This document shows positions 8,485-17,170 of a stretch of 64,000 nt of DNA, in pieces. Under the pieces are notes generated by a model. That model was not told the origin of the DNA and did no database searches. It saw only the letters and a program-made list of their open reading frames with translations. This stretch comes from Brotonthovivens ammoniilytica (GTDB lineage Bacteria; Bacillota; Clostridia; Lachnospirales; Lachnospiraceae): assembly GCF_025566885.1 (NCBI RefSeq), contig NZ_JAOQJQ010000008.1, forward strand, positions 1 to 64,000, read 5' to 3'. Positions within the stretch are counted from its first letter, which is position 1. The number at the start of each line of letters is the position of its first letter. Both the position numbers and the translations under genes were made by a program.

Positions 8485-11400
8485 TTATGTCGTTTTAAGT
8501 AAGCGCCTGATTCCTGCGGCTGCTGCCAGCATAGCGACTGCTAATATGCTGAATGCGGCAGCGGCAGGATAATTATAATCGGCAGTTTGGGGAGTCGAAT
8601 TCACTTTATCTATATTCTGATGATCTTTGGATGACTGATTTGGCTCTTGTCTGTCGTTGGGATTTGGTTTATTATCGCCGGGCTCTGGTTTTTTGCTGTC
8701 ATCATCAGAGGTTTGTCCGCCGCCTCCATCTGGTTTTGGGTCATCGCCGCCTGGTTTTTGTTCATCGTCCGGATTTTCGGGCTTGCTGCTGTCATCTGCA
8801 AGATCTCCAGGCTGAGGATTTTGGGTTTCCATGGCAGTGGCCCTGAAAATATATCGTTCCGGATTTGTATAGCTGCATGCCAGCACATAGAGTTTGTCCT
8901 GGTAGGCAGCAGCGGCGCTGAAAGAAGTTGTACCGTTATCCAGCAGCTTCTCATATACGGTGGTTTCTCCTGTTTTTGGATTTACAAGGTAAGTATCAAA
9001 GGCAGGCGTGCCGCTGCTTTTCTTTCCGGTTAATGCAAAAGATGATTTTAGTCCCGCATTGGAAAATGCAACCATGGTCTGACCTTCCGCCAGATGCTCC
9101 ACGGTCAGCTCTTTTCCTGTGTAAAGTCCGGTATGATTGTTTTTTTGAATCAATTCCACCCCGTAAATATCAGATACAAGCAGACTTCCGTTACAGGTAC
9201 TGACGGCAGGATTGGCGCGGGGAGAAAGCATTTCACCGGCTTTTTCAGTCTTTTTTGTATCCGGGTCAATGATCTGGATATCTGAAATATCTTCATATGC
9301 ACCGGCGGTTTCGTTTAATCTGACGCCTCCTATGCACATCAGAGTACCGTTGTGATTGATAAGTAAGGTTTTCGGCGGAAGATCAATTTCTGCTTTTGTA
9401 AAGGTCTCATCATTACTTTCATCATAAAAATACAGCTGTTCATTTAAGTATCCGAAGGAATTTTGGGTATATCCGGCTATGGCCAGCGTTCCGTTCCAGG
9501 TGCAGGCGGTCAGTCCAAACAGCTCCTCCGGGAGGTTTATGGTTTTCCATGTTTTATCAGAAATACTGTAAGCCCAGATCTTATGTGCCGGCTGTTCATT
9601 CAGATGATCGGGGAGACAGAAAATCTGGTTATGATATCCCGCAAGGCTGAACGTGGTTATCTGGGCCAGATCCGGGTCGTCCGGAAGAGGGAGCTCCTCT
9701 TCAAAGTACGCTGTCTGTGTGGCTTTTCCAAGGTCAAAGGACTGATGGCCTTCCCCGGCGGCTGTTGTAACGGATATTTCTGTCATGCCTCCTGAAAATC
9801 CTGCCGGTTTTTTCAGAATCAGGATTTCGCCGTCCTGAGTGTCTGAGACAATATTCTGGCTGTTATCTAATATTTCTGCATCCATGCCGCCGATTTTTGC
9901 GGAAGAAACCGAACCAAAAAAGTAGCCGTCCACCACGATAGAATCCCCCTGGTCGGTCGCTTTATTTAACACCGGATATGGCTCCTTCCGGCCAAGATCA
10001 ATCATGCCGCCGGATACACATTTATCCGAAAAGGTGTCATATTTGGTAACGGTTCCGGTTACTCTGGCTGCCAGTTTTGCCCCGGATTCGTTGTAAATGT
10101 CTGCCAGTATTGCGGCTGCACCGGCTGCTGCGGGGGCCGCCATGGAAGTTCCGTTCATATAAGCGTAAGGAATGGCTTTCTGGCTGTCTCCGATACCAAT
10201 AGCATCCAGATAAACACTGCCTGTGGCTGCTCCTGCATTCATAGCTGCATCATGGTCAGAGAAAACAAGGGAAAACATTGCCAGATCAAACATCAGACGG
10301 AAGTTTTTATAGTCAGTGTTTTGGGGAAGTACTGCAGTGCAAGTATCCCAGGATCCGTCCAGGGTAGAATCGGGAGAGATATTTACCGGTTCCCAGGGAT
10401 TTTGCTGATCAGTAGTCTTTACATAAAGTCTGACATTGGCACCGTTTTGTCCCTGGGCAGAAAGTTTAAAACTAATGCTTTTATCTCCTGATACAGAGTC
10501 GGCTTTACTGGAAAGGTCTATAGGCTGACTGTACAGGCGTATGGTTTCAGTTGTATTCTTTTTAATCTGAAGACTTTGGTTTCCCTCATACACTTTTTCC
10601 TCTGAGAGGGATATAAGATCGGAAGTACCTTGCGTGTCACTGGGATCTTCAGTAAGTACAAGTGACGGAGCATCACTTTCAAAGTCCTCATACCAGACAG
10701 GCTGATCGTCTGTTTCCGGATAATAAACGCTTTGATTTAAGGGCACTGTTGAGAGAATCTGAGTTCCCGGGGCAAACACATCTGTAGTCATTTTCCCGTA
10801 TTCAGTGTAACAGGAAGCAGTTTTGCCGGGAGCGGCAGCATTTACCACAACAATATAAGGATTATTTAAAAATCCGCTTGCCATGCTGTCAGAAATATCA
10901 TTATCATATCCAGAGTTACCGGAAGCAATCAGAGTAATGGCTCCGGCTTTTCCGGCTTCCGTAATAGCAAGCTCCACTGCCTTAGAAATGCCGGTCCCGC
11001 CCCAGGAGAGATTGACAGCTCTTACGTTAATGCCTTCCCTTAAGGCCTGTGCAACATAGTTAAATCCGCGGATTTTAGAAACAATTTCATTGTTTGTTTC
11101 AATGGCCATAATTTCAGCCTGTTCACTGACACCGGATACACCGGCATTATTCCAGGCAGCAGCGGCGATTCCGGCGCAATGTGTTCCGTGGCCGTTGCTA
11201 TCAGAGACGTCATCTGCGGGGCCTTCTCCGGTAAGATTAATGCCGTGGCTGCCTCCGGGCAGTGAAGAGTTGGCGGGACGCGTCCACAATTTATCTTTTA
11301 AGTCCGGATGGTTTAAATCCACACCGGTATCTAAAATTGCAATAACAACGTTATCGCCGCCGCCCTGGCCGGGGGAGTTCCATCCGGGAATACCGATATT

Positions 11401-11913
11401 AAAATCCGTTTCGTTCTCAAAAGGGTTGTCCCCGTCAGATTGATTCTGGTAACCCCACTGCCACTGGGTTAAATCGGGATCTGCGGCTGACATGCTGTAA
11501 TTTTCAGTGATATAGTTTGGTTCTGCAAAAATTACCTGAGGGTAAGATTCCAGTTCCTCAATCAGCTGTGCTGTTGACATGCTTTTGTCTGTGATATGTA
11601 CAAGGGACAGGGAAGAGCTGTCAGAGGCATGTCCTTTGGCAGATTTTTCAGACTTTGTTTTTTCTGCAACTGTGCGGTCAGAAGTATACGTATCTGAAGA
11701 CAGAGACATAAGAAGTTCAGAATCGGACAAAAGACCGGGAAGTGAGCTGCGGCTGCGGGCAGTATCTGTTTTCAGGCAGACGATGGCTTCCCCTTTTACA
11801 TAACTGCCAGAGATTGCCCGCTCAGAATCGGATGACTTTGCAGCCAGTCCGGTAAGGGGCAGTGCTGAAACCGTCAGCAGTGCACATAACAATAGTGTCA
11901 ATAATTTTTTCAT
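8485..11913 (-). CDS. Secreted subtilisin-family (S8) serine protease with C-terminal wall/membrane anchor
   Basis: A 1142-residue exported protease. Residues 1-24 are a signal peptide (MKKLLTLLLCALLTV...). The S8 triad is visible: Asp195 in AILDTGVD, His242 in GHGTHCAG, Ser590 in NGTSMAAP; the oxyanion Asn is in ASGNSG (~342). Residues ~400-580 between the last strands and Ser590 are a long insertion that looks like a beta-sandwich (jelly-roll) domain. A propeptide-like region precedes Asp195. The C-terminal half has beta-propeller-like repeats (~760-1020), then a Pro/Asp/Lys-rich spacer, a TPQTAD motif, a hydrophobic segment and a basic tail. This resembles a sortase signal of the PxTGD kind with Gly replaced by Ala. 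RBS AAAGGAG is seven bases upstream of the start. Substrate unknown. Confidence 0.88.
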   Translation of the reverse strand: MKKLLTLLLCALLTVSALPLTGLAAKSSDSERAISGSYVKGEAIVCLKTDTARSRSSLPGLLSDSELLMSLSSDTYTSDRTVAEKTKSEKSAKGHASDSSSLSLVHITDKSMSTAQLIEELESYPQVIFAEPNYITENYSMSAADPDLTQWQWGYQNQSDGDNPFENETDFNIGIPGWNSPGQGGGDNVVIAILDTGVDLNHPDLKDKLWTRPANSSLPGGSHGINLTGEGPADDVSDSNGHGTHCAGIAAAAWNNAGVSGVSEQAEIMAIETNNEIVSKIRGFNYVAQALREGINVRAVNLSWGGTGISKAVELAITEAGKAGAITLIASGNSGYDNDISDSMASGFLNNPYIVVVNAAAPGKTASCYTEYGKMTTDVFAPGTQILSTVPLNQSVYYPETDDQPVWYEDFESDAPSLVLTEDPSDTQGTSDLISLSEEKVYEGNQSLQIKKNTTETIRLYSQPIDLSSKADSVSGDKSISFKLSAQGQNGANVRLYVKTTDQQNPWEPVNISPDSTLDGSWDTCTAVLPQNTDYKNFRLMFDLAMFSLVFSDHDAAMNAGAATGSVYLDAIGIGDSQKAIPYAYMNGTSMAAPAAAGAAAILADIYNESGAKLAARVTGTVTKYDTFSDKCVSGGMIDLGRKEPYPVLNKATDQGDSIVVDGYFFGSVSSAKIGGMDAEILDNSQNIVSDTQDGEILILKKPAGFSGGMTEISVTTAAGEGHQSFDLGKATQTAYFEEELPLPDDPDLAQITTFSLAGYHNQIFCLPDHLNEQPAHKIWAYSISDKTWKTINLPEELFGLTACTWNGTLAIAGYTQNSFGYLNEQLYFYDESNDETFTKAEIDLPPKTLLINHNGTLMCIGGVRLNETAGAYEDISDIQIIDPDTKKTEKAGEMLSPRANPAVSTCNGSLLVSDIYGVELIQKNNHTGLYTGKELTVEHLAEGQTMVAFSNAGLKSSFALTGKKSSGTPAFDTYLVNPKTGETTVYEKLLDNGTTSFSAAAAYQDKLYVLACSYTNPERYIFRATAMETQNPQPGDLADDSSKPENPDDEQKPGGDDPKPDGGGGQTSDDDSKKPEPGDNKPNPNDRQEPNQSSKDHQNIDKVNSTPQTADYNYPAAAAFSILAVAMLAAAAGIRRLLKTT

Positions 11914-11977
11914 AACATACTCCTTTTAAATGATGATACATCCATTATAGAGGAAGATAGAATTCTTCGCAAAGAAA

Positions 11978-12005
11978 AAAGCCCGGAAGACAGGGGTTTT
12001 TAATA
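11978..12005 (-). terminator. Probable terminator of the van operon
   Basis: Read on the minus strand, just past the racemase stop, an A-rich arm with CCC pairs with GGG and a T run (AAACCCCTG...CGGGCTTTTTT). The stem is short with one bulge, so the call is moderate. Confidence 0.4.
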
Positions 12006-12028
12006 TGTCTGATCTTCTGAGCTTATTT

Positions 12029-13225
12029 TTAGGGGAAATCTTTAGGATTTAGGGAGGGATTCTTTTTATTTACCGGTATTCTGTGAATCCGGCTGCCGAT
12101 CCTGCTTAACAGCTCGTTGGTGATAGAGCCGGACCGCACAGCTAGTTCTTCAGCAGTGAGAGTAAGAGCACCTTCGGAACCGATAAGGGTTGCTTTATCA
12201 TTCACAGAAGCCATTGGAATGTCTGAAATATCTACAGTCATCTGGTCCATGCAGATACGGCCAATGACAGGAGCTGCTTTCCCGTGGATGATGACATATC
12301 CCTGATTGGACAGACTTCGGGGATAGCCATCTGCATAGCCCACAGGAAGTACAGCGATCCGCTCCGGACGTTTTGCTCTGTGAGTGCGCCCGTATCCAAC
12401 CGATTCTCCGGCAGGAATCTCCCGAATGGAGGCAATATGTGTGTACCAGGATAAAACCGGACGCATAGAGGGAAGCAGACAGGAATCCTTGTTAGTATCA
12501 CTGTAGCAGCCGTAAAGCAGGATTCCGGGGCGTGCAAAGTCGCAGGGAAGTCCAGGATAATTAATAACGCCGTAACTGCTCTGGATATGAATGGGAACCT
12601 GTATACCGGAAGCTTTTAGTGTTTTATCTAATTCTAAAAACTGCTGAATCTGAAAATCTGCATATTTGATATCGGAAGGCTCTGTGCTGTCAGCGGTACA
12701 CAGGTGGGTGAACATACCTGTGACATTGATATCCGGCTGCTCAAATAATCTGCAGATTTCTGTAAAATGCTCCGGTGTAATTCCAAGCCTGTGCATTCCG
12801 GTGTCAATTTTTAAATGAACGTCCAGGTAAAAACCGGATTGAGCCAGTGCCCGGGCATGGGACAGATCTGTGACAGTCTGTGTCAGCTGATAATAGGAAA
12901 TCTGGGAAGCAAAAGACGCGGGAGTATAGCCAAGAATCAGAATATTTCCGCATATCCCGGCCTTTCTTAAATGAATTCCTTCTTCTAGTGTGGCAACTGC
13001 AAAGTCAGTGACACCTATGCTGTTTAGATGTCTGGATACGATGACATCGCCGTGGCCGTAAGCGTTTGCCTTAACTACAGCCATCAGGCGGCAGGAATCG
13101 GGGAGCAGGCTGCGGATAATGGCTGTATTTTCTGTCAGGGCTTTAAAGTCAATTTCAGCCCAGGATCTAGCTCTTATAAGAGAGGTGTTTGTTGTTTCGT
13201 TTTTAAGTATTGTTGTATTTTCCAT
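12029..13225 (-). CDS. vanT: Serine/alanine racemase domain of VanT, separate gene
   Basis: A PLP-dependent racemase of ~398 residues. The PLP lysine is Lys52 in VVKANAYGHG; the second catalytic region is VGYGRTHRAKRPE and the MDQMTVDISDI segment is conserved. Near the C-terminus the sequence reads SITNELLSRIGSR. In ordinary alanine racemases an INYE motif stands here; the Tyr is replaced by Asn (about residue 370), the change known from VanT serine racemases. With vanG next to it, the job is to make D-Ser for D-Ala-D-Ser precursors. In known VanT proteins this domain is fused behind a membrane domain. Here it starts at an ATG with GGCGGTG upstream and overlaps the membrane-domain gene by 52 bases in another frame. 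Confidence 0.85.
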   Translation of the reverse strand: MENTTILKNETTNTSLIRARSWAEIDFKALTENTAIIRSLLPDSCRLMAVVKANAYGHGDVIVSRHLNSIGVTDFAVATLEEGIHLRKAGICGNILILGYTPASFASQISYYQLTQTVTDLSHARALAQSGFYLDVHLKIDTGMHRLGITPEHFTEICRLFEQPDINVTGMFTHLCTADSTEPSDIKYADFQIQQFLELDKTLKASGIQVPIHIQSSYGVINYPGLPCDFARPGILLYGCYSDTNKDSCLLPSMRPVLSWYTHIASIREIPAGESVGYGRTHRAKRPERIAVLPVGYADGYPRSLSNQGYVIIHGKAAPVIGRICMDQMTVDISDIPMASVNDKATLIGSEGALTLTAEELAVRSGSITNELLSRIGSRIHRIPVNKKNPSLNPKDFP

Positions 13226-14196
13226 ATAATCACCGCCAGTATGCAGGAGCCAAAAGCTGCTGCAAGATAATGTATAAGACTCTGCTGAATCAATACCGAC
13301 TCCAGATGAGTGATCTTTGCTCCGGTACGGACAAGAACAATCATCCATGGATGGATTACATAAATAAGCAGAGAAATATCTCTAAAACATGCACATTTGG
13401 GCCAGTGCCGGGTTAAAAGCCAGGAAAACAGACAGTACATGGCCGGAATTAAAAAGAGGTACATGCTGTCATGCCGCTGAAGCTGTCCATGATGGAGCAG
13501 AAATCCTTCTAATGTCATAAGCATCAGAAAAATAAGGAACCAGTACAGCGCATTTTTCCCCTTTGGAGGCCTGCGAAGATGCAGCACCCATCCCAGGCAG
13601 AGGAAGAAGGGAACCAGAAAGATTCCGTTTCTGGTGTAGCTGCTAAATTGAAAGATTCCGTCATAAAACTGATGCAGAATCGGAAGCTTTTCTGACAGAC
13701 CGTAATAGCTGTCGCCTCCAAGACCTGCCAGGTACAGAATGAAACTGATGATCAGACAGCCCTTTGGAGAGAAAAATCTTTGCAGAAGCAGTACGATTAA
13801 CAGGCCTGCTATAACAGCCGGAAAGTACCAGAGATGGTAAAAGGTTCCGTCAAACATTAATTTCTGAATAAAGCCAAATGCAGTAAGTCCTTCAAACTGA
13901 TGCCCGTAAAAGTTAAGAGGCAGGTAAAGGAGAATGGACCCGCCATAAAGCAGCAGAAGTTTTTTAAGAGCCGGAATCACTGCCCTGGGTTCCTTGGCTG
14001 CTTTTGGCAGCAGAAAAAATCCAGTTACCATAATAAAAAATGGTACCGCTGTTCTTGCCAGGATTCTTGTAAACCAGAAATCTGCGGATTGCGAAAAAGA
14101 GGTAAAAATGGAAGTATGAATAGAAACTACCAGAAAGGCTGCAATTATTCGGAATCCGTCCAGGCCGGAGTAATCTTTTCCGGATACTGTATTCAT
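13174..14196 (-). CDS. vanT: Membrane (acyltransferase-3-like) domain of VanT, separate gene
   Basis: A 340-residue polytopic membrane protein with about ten hydrophobic segments. It opens SGLDGFRIIAAFLVVSIHTSIF, the acyltransferase family 3 signature with the conserved His, matching the N-terminal half of VanT, which is linked to L-serine supply. The reading frame ends (IQQYLKTKQQTPLL) inside the start of the racemase gene, so the usual single VanT chain is encoded as two proteins. The start overlaps the vanXY stop by four bases (ATGA type), indicating coupled translation. A frameshift in assembly or a real gene split are the two explanations; no canonical slippery heptamer lies in the overlap. 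Confidence 0.8.
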   Translation of the reverse strand: MNTVSGKDYSGLDGFRIIAAFLVVSIHTSIFTSFSQSADFWFTRILARTAVPFFIMVTGFFLLPKAAKEPRAVIPALKKLLLLYGGSILLYLPLNFYGHQFEGLTAFGFIQKLMFDGTFYHLWYFPAVIAGLLIVLLLQRFFSPKGCLIISFILYLAGLGGDSYYGLSEKLPILHQFYDGIFQFSSYTRNGIFLVPFFLCLGWVLHLRRPPKGKNALYWFLIFLMLMTLEGFLLHHGQLQRHDSMYLFLIPAMYCLFSWLLTRHWPKCACFRDISLLIYVIHPWMIVLVRTGAKITHLESVLIQQSLIHYLAAAFGSCILAVIIWKIQQYLKTKQQTPLL

Positions 14197-14762
14197 GAAA
14201 CAATCCTCTCGTCTAAAGAGAGATATTCTTCCAGAACAATTCCACGGCGGGTAATTTCTTCTGCATAGGGAACACCTACATAACGGAAATGCCAGGGTTC
14301 TTCTGAGATTTTCGTAATGTGTTCTTTCCCTTCAGGGTATCGGAGAATAAATCCGTAAGAGGCAGCCAGCAGGCGAAATCTGCCGTAGATACCGGAGGAG
14401 GGAAAGTCCGGACAGATGAAATCAATATCAGGAATATTTGCGGCCAGGTCAATGGCAAGACCGGTCTGGTGTTCACTGCATCCTGGGAGAGCCACATACT
14501 GTCTGGTAAACAAATATCCGTTGTCCTTCATGGACTGTTTCCAGATCATACGCTGTTCCTGCATGGTGCGGAATCCGCTGACCGGAACAATTTTATCAAA
14601 TGCGTCCAGTCTGGTTAAAAGAGCCTGGAGCGCCTTTGCAGCCTTAGTTTCCAGTAGAATATCCGGATAATCCGGGTGGGCCGGGAGAAGCTCTGTGTCT
14701 TCTGGAATCATAAGTGCCGGGTGGGCCGGGTTTACAAGCTGAAGATAAAAGGACTGTTTCAT
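14193..14762 (-). CDS. vanXY: VanXY-type D,D-dipeptidase/D,D-carboxypeptidase
   Basis: A 189-residue zinc peptidase of the VanY/VanXY family (M15). The SxHxxGxAxD motif appears as SEHQTGLAID and the second zinc/catalytic motif as EPWHFRYVG; the PVSGFRTMQEQ segment is also family-typical. In VanG/C-type resistance such enzymes remove D-Ala-D-Ala and trim pentapeptide so that D-Ala-D-Ser precursors dominate. There is no signal peptide, which fits cytoplasmic VanXY rather than membrane VanY. The gene overlaps vanG and the VanT membrane gene by four bases each, so the three are one transcript. Confidence 0.85.
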   Translation of the reverse strand: MKQSFYLQLVNPAHPALMIPEDTELLPAHPDYPDILLETKAAKALQALLTRLDAFDKIVPVSGFRTMQEQRMIWKQSMKDNGYLFTRQYVALPGCSEHQTGLAIDLAANIPDIDFICPDFPSSGIYGRFRLLAASYGFILRYPEGKEHITKISEEPWHFRYVGVPYAEEITRRGIVLEEYLSLDERIVS

Positions 14763-15835
14763 AATTCAGACACCTCCGTTTCTATGAGCTTTTGTACCAG
14801 ATCTTTAAATGAGATTCCCGCGCCTTTCATCATATTTGGAAAGCGGCTGTGGGAAGTAAATCCGGGAATGGTATTGATCTCGTTAAATACAATTTCTCCC
14901 GATGGGGTTAAAAAGCAGTCCACCCGGGCAAAGCCGCTGCAGTGCATAGTGCGGTAAAGAGTTTTGGCAGTTTCTTTGATACGTCTGGCAGTTACCTCAT
15001 CAATCCGGGCCGGCATATGAATCTTAGAAGTTTTTAACTGATACTTTTCGGTATAATCAAAAAATCCGGAAGATAATTGGATTTCATCCACTTCACCGGT
15101 GAAAAGGATTTCATTTCCCATCACTGCGCATCCTACTTCGAATCCGTCTACGGCTTCTTCGATAATAACAGCGGTATCATATGTAAAGGCTGTAACAACA
15201 GCGTCAGCCAGCAAAGCCGGGTCCGTGACCTTTGTGATGCCAAAAGAAGAACCGGCATTCAGAGGTTTTACAAACAGCGGATATGTCAGATGGGAAGCCT
15301 TAAGGGCCAGCTGCTTTTGGGAGCCCATTTCATAAATTACTGTGGACTTAGGAACGCTGATTCCCGCTGCGGCAGCAAGCTTGTGGGCAGTATCTTTGTT
15401 CATACACAGGGCAGAGGATAAAAGTCCGCATCCGATACATGGGATGCCGGCGAGAGCTAAAAGTCCCTGAATAGTTCCGTCCTCTCCGAATTTTCCGTGC
15501 AGTATAGGGAGCGCTGCGTCCAGGTAAACAGTCTGAATCCCATAAGTGGTAAACTCAAGCAGGCCGTGGGTTGTACGGTCCGGTGAGATAATTGCCGGGC
15601 AGCAGGTGCCGTTTTCCCAGATATCAGCGGCTATCTGCTTAGGAGAGCCGTAAAAGCGGTACCATTCCCCTTCTTTTGTAATTCCCAGCAGTACAATATT
15701 ATATTTTTCTGTGTCAATATGGGAGATCACTGCTGAGGCAGACTGCAGAGAAACGTCATATTCACTGGAACAGCCGCCAAATATAACAGCAATGGTTTTC
15801 TTTGATGTTGTATAAGTTTCTGATGTATGGTTCAT
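14759..15835 (-). CDS. vanG: D-alanine--D-serine ligase, VanG type
   Basis: A 358-residue ATP-grasp ligase. It begins with KKTIAVIFGGCSSEYDVSL, the D-Ala ligase N-terminal signature, and ends with FNEINTIPGFTSHSRFPNM. The omega-loop region reads FDYTEKYQLKTSKIHMPARI. That EKYQL type is seen in D-Ala-D-Ser (VanC/E/G) ligases, whereas D-lactate ligases (VanA/B) have an EKG-type loop. Product: D-Ala-D-Ser, replacing the vancomycin target at the end of the muramyl pentapeptide. It is first in the operon, with AAGGAAGG upstream and a repeat-bearing promoter region. Confidence 0.88.
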   Translation of the reverse strand: MNHTSETYTTSKKTIAVIFGGCSSEYDVSLQSASAVISHIDTEKYNIVLLGITKEGEWYRFYGSPKQIAADIWENGTCCPAIISPDRTTHGLLEFTTYGIQTVYLDAALPILHGKFGEDGTIQGLLALAGIPCIGCGLLSSALCMNKDTAHKLAAAAGISVPKSTVIYEMGSQKQLALKASHLTYPLFVKPLNAGSSFGITKVTDPALLADAVVTAFTYDTAVIIEEAVDGFEVGCAVMGNEILFTGEVDEIQLSSGFFDYTEKYQLKTSKIHMPARIDEVTARRIKETAKTLYRTMHCSGFARVDCFLTPSGEIVFNEINTIPGFTSHSRFPNMMKGAGISFKDLVQKLIETEVSEL

Positions 15836-15874
15836 ATGGAATCCTTCCTTTCTGAAAAAATGATATCAGATCCG

Positions 15875-15902
15875 GATGACGGTCAGATGACTTCTAGATG
15901 AC
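15875..15902 (-). promoter_or_regulatory. Candidate VanR binding site: three direct repeats
   Basis: GATGAC occurs at 15875, 15886 and 15897, exactly 11 bp apart (GTCATC read toward vanG). OmpR-family regulators such as VanR bind direct repeats with 10-11 bp spacing. A possible -10 (TATCAT) for vanG lies nine bases downstream of the last repeat, so an activator bound here would overlap the -35 region. Confidence 0.5.
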
Positions 15903-16021
15903 AGTTTTGTCACTTTCATAGAAAAACCGCATCCGGTGTTGATACATTTAGTGTAATCAAAACTAGATACGGTTTTATTGCAATTACCTGTGAAAAATCT
16001 TATGGTTTTCTTAACAGGCAC

Positions 16022-17170
16022 TTATGATTTTGTGTGATAGTCTGTCTGAGGAAGAAATACGGTAAATGTAGTGGCGTCCATATTGCTTTCTACAGAGATG
16101 GTACCGTGATGTGCCGTAACAATTTCTTTGGCAATGGCAAGTCCGAGACCCGAGCCGCCGGTCTGGGTGGAACGGGAGCTGTCCAGCCGGTAAAATTTTT
16201 CAAAAATGGTTTCCTTTTGGTGTTCCGGTATGGGATCTCCCTGGTTTGTAAAAGTCAAGGTGACGCCGTCCTGGCCGGAGCGGGCGCAGACCGCAATATC
16301 GGAATCCTGATAGCTGTAGGCGGCGGCATTTTTAAAAATATTGTTAAATACCCTGGCCAGCTTGTCTGCATCACCGTAAAGAATCAGGCCGGATGGAACA
16401 TCCACGGAAATACTTTTTTTCATAGGTTCCAGAACCGGGAAAAATTCATCGGCCATCTGCAGCAGCATGGTCTCTAGATGGATACGGCCGGGATTTACCA
16501 CAATGGAATGGAGATTGTAGCGGGTAATCTCAAAAAATTCCTGAATCAGCTGTTCCAGCCGGTAAGATTTTTCCAGTGTAATACTAATATATTTTTTTCT
16601 CAGGTCTTCCGGAAGGGTGGGCGCTTCATCCAAAAGACACAGATAACCGATTACGGACGCCAGGGGGGTTTTTAAGTCATGGGCCAGATAAGTAATCAGA
16701 TCATTTTTCTGCTGATTTTCCTGCTCCAGCAGCCTCTCCTGCTCCAGCGTCTTTGTCCGCAGCTGGCTGATAGGCAGGCGGATGGAAGAAAATTCTTTGG
16801 AAATCAGTTCCAGACTGGCTGTATCAGAAGATAGATACTCTTCAACCTGCTGTGACAGCAGCTGAATAGAGGCCTGCACTTTTCGTCTGGCATAAAATTT
16901 TGAGACCAGCCAGATGGCCAAAGACACGGTCAGCGCCAGAAAGAATACTGTTTTTATAATAAAATATTTAAAGCCTGTAAGTATTAATCCGCTGTTAAGC
17001 TGACCGGTATTTGGATCCTGGGTCTGCCAGATAAATTTTCTGGAAAACCAGTCAGTGAAAATACCGTTAAAAGATCTGTCGAACAGATAATAAATGAAAA
17101 AACAAAGCACCAGTATTCCCGCAATGATCAGAAGAACCGTTTTGATATTGGAGTGTTTTTTAAGTTTCAT
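16022..17170 (-). CDS. vanS: VanS-type sensor histidine kinase
   Basis: A 382-residue sensor kinase with two N-terminal membrane helices (~12-30 and ~70-90) flanking a short extracellular loop, then a HAMP-like linker. The phospho-acceptor His is in YLAHDLKTPLAS; the N box (NNIFKNAAAYS) and G box (GSGLGLAIAKEI) are present, followed by FTVFLPQ. The short sensor loop matches VanS of VanG/VanB-like systems. The start overlaps the vanR stop by 11 bases. It probably senses glycopeptide or wall stress and phosphorylates VanR. Confidence 0.85.
   Translation of the reverse strand: MKLKKHSNIKTVLLIIAGILVLCFFIYYLFDRSFNGIFTDWFSRKFIWQTQDPNTGQLNSGLILTGFKYFIIKTVFFLALTVSLAIWLVSKFYARRKVQASIQLLSQQVEEYLSSDTASLELISKEFSSIRLPISQLRTKTLEQERLLEQENQQKNDLITYLAHDLKTPLASVIGYLCLLDEAPTLPEDLRKKYISITLEKSYRLEQLIQEFFEITRYNLHSIVVNPGRIHLETMLLQMADEFFPVLEPMKKSISVDVPSGLILYGDADKLARVFNNIFKNAAAYSYQDSDIAVCARSGQDGVTLTFTNQGDPIPEHQKETIFEKFYRLDSSRSTQTGGSGLGLAIAKEIVTAHHGTISVESNMDATTFTVFLPQTDYHTKS

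Noticed and set aside
8553..9285. Rightward open frames across the subtilisin C-terminus
   Set aside because: They mirror the repetitive Asp/Pro/Lys-rich coding sequence on the minus strand, with no ribosome sites and no recognisable domains.
13174..13225. Programmed -1 frameshift joining the VanT halves
   Set aside because: The A-rich stretch in the overlap (CTTAAAAACG) does not give an X XXY YYZ heptamer in the membrane-gene frame, and the racemase has its own ATG and ribosome site. Kept as an open question only.
14319..15421. Rightward open frames within vanXY and vanG
   Set aside because: Antisense shadows of strongly conserved genes; no domain content.
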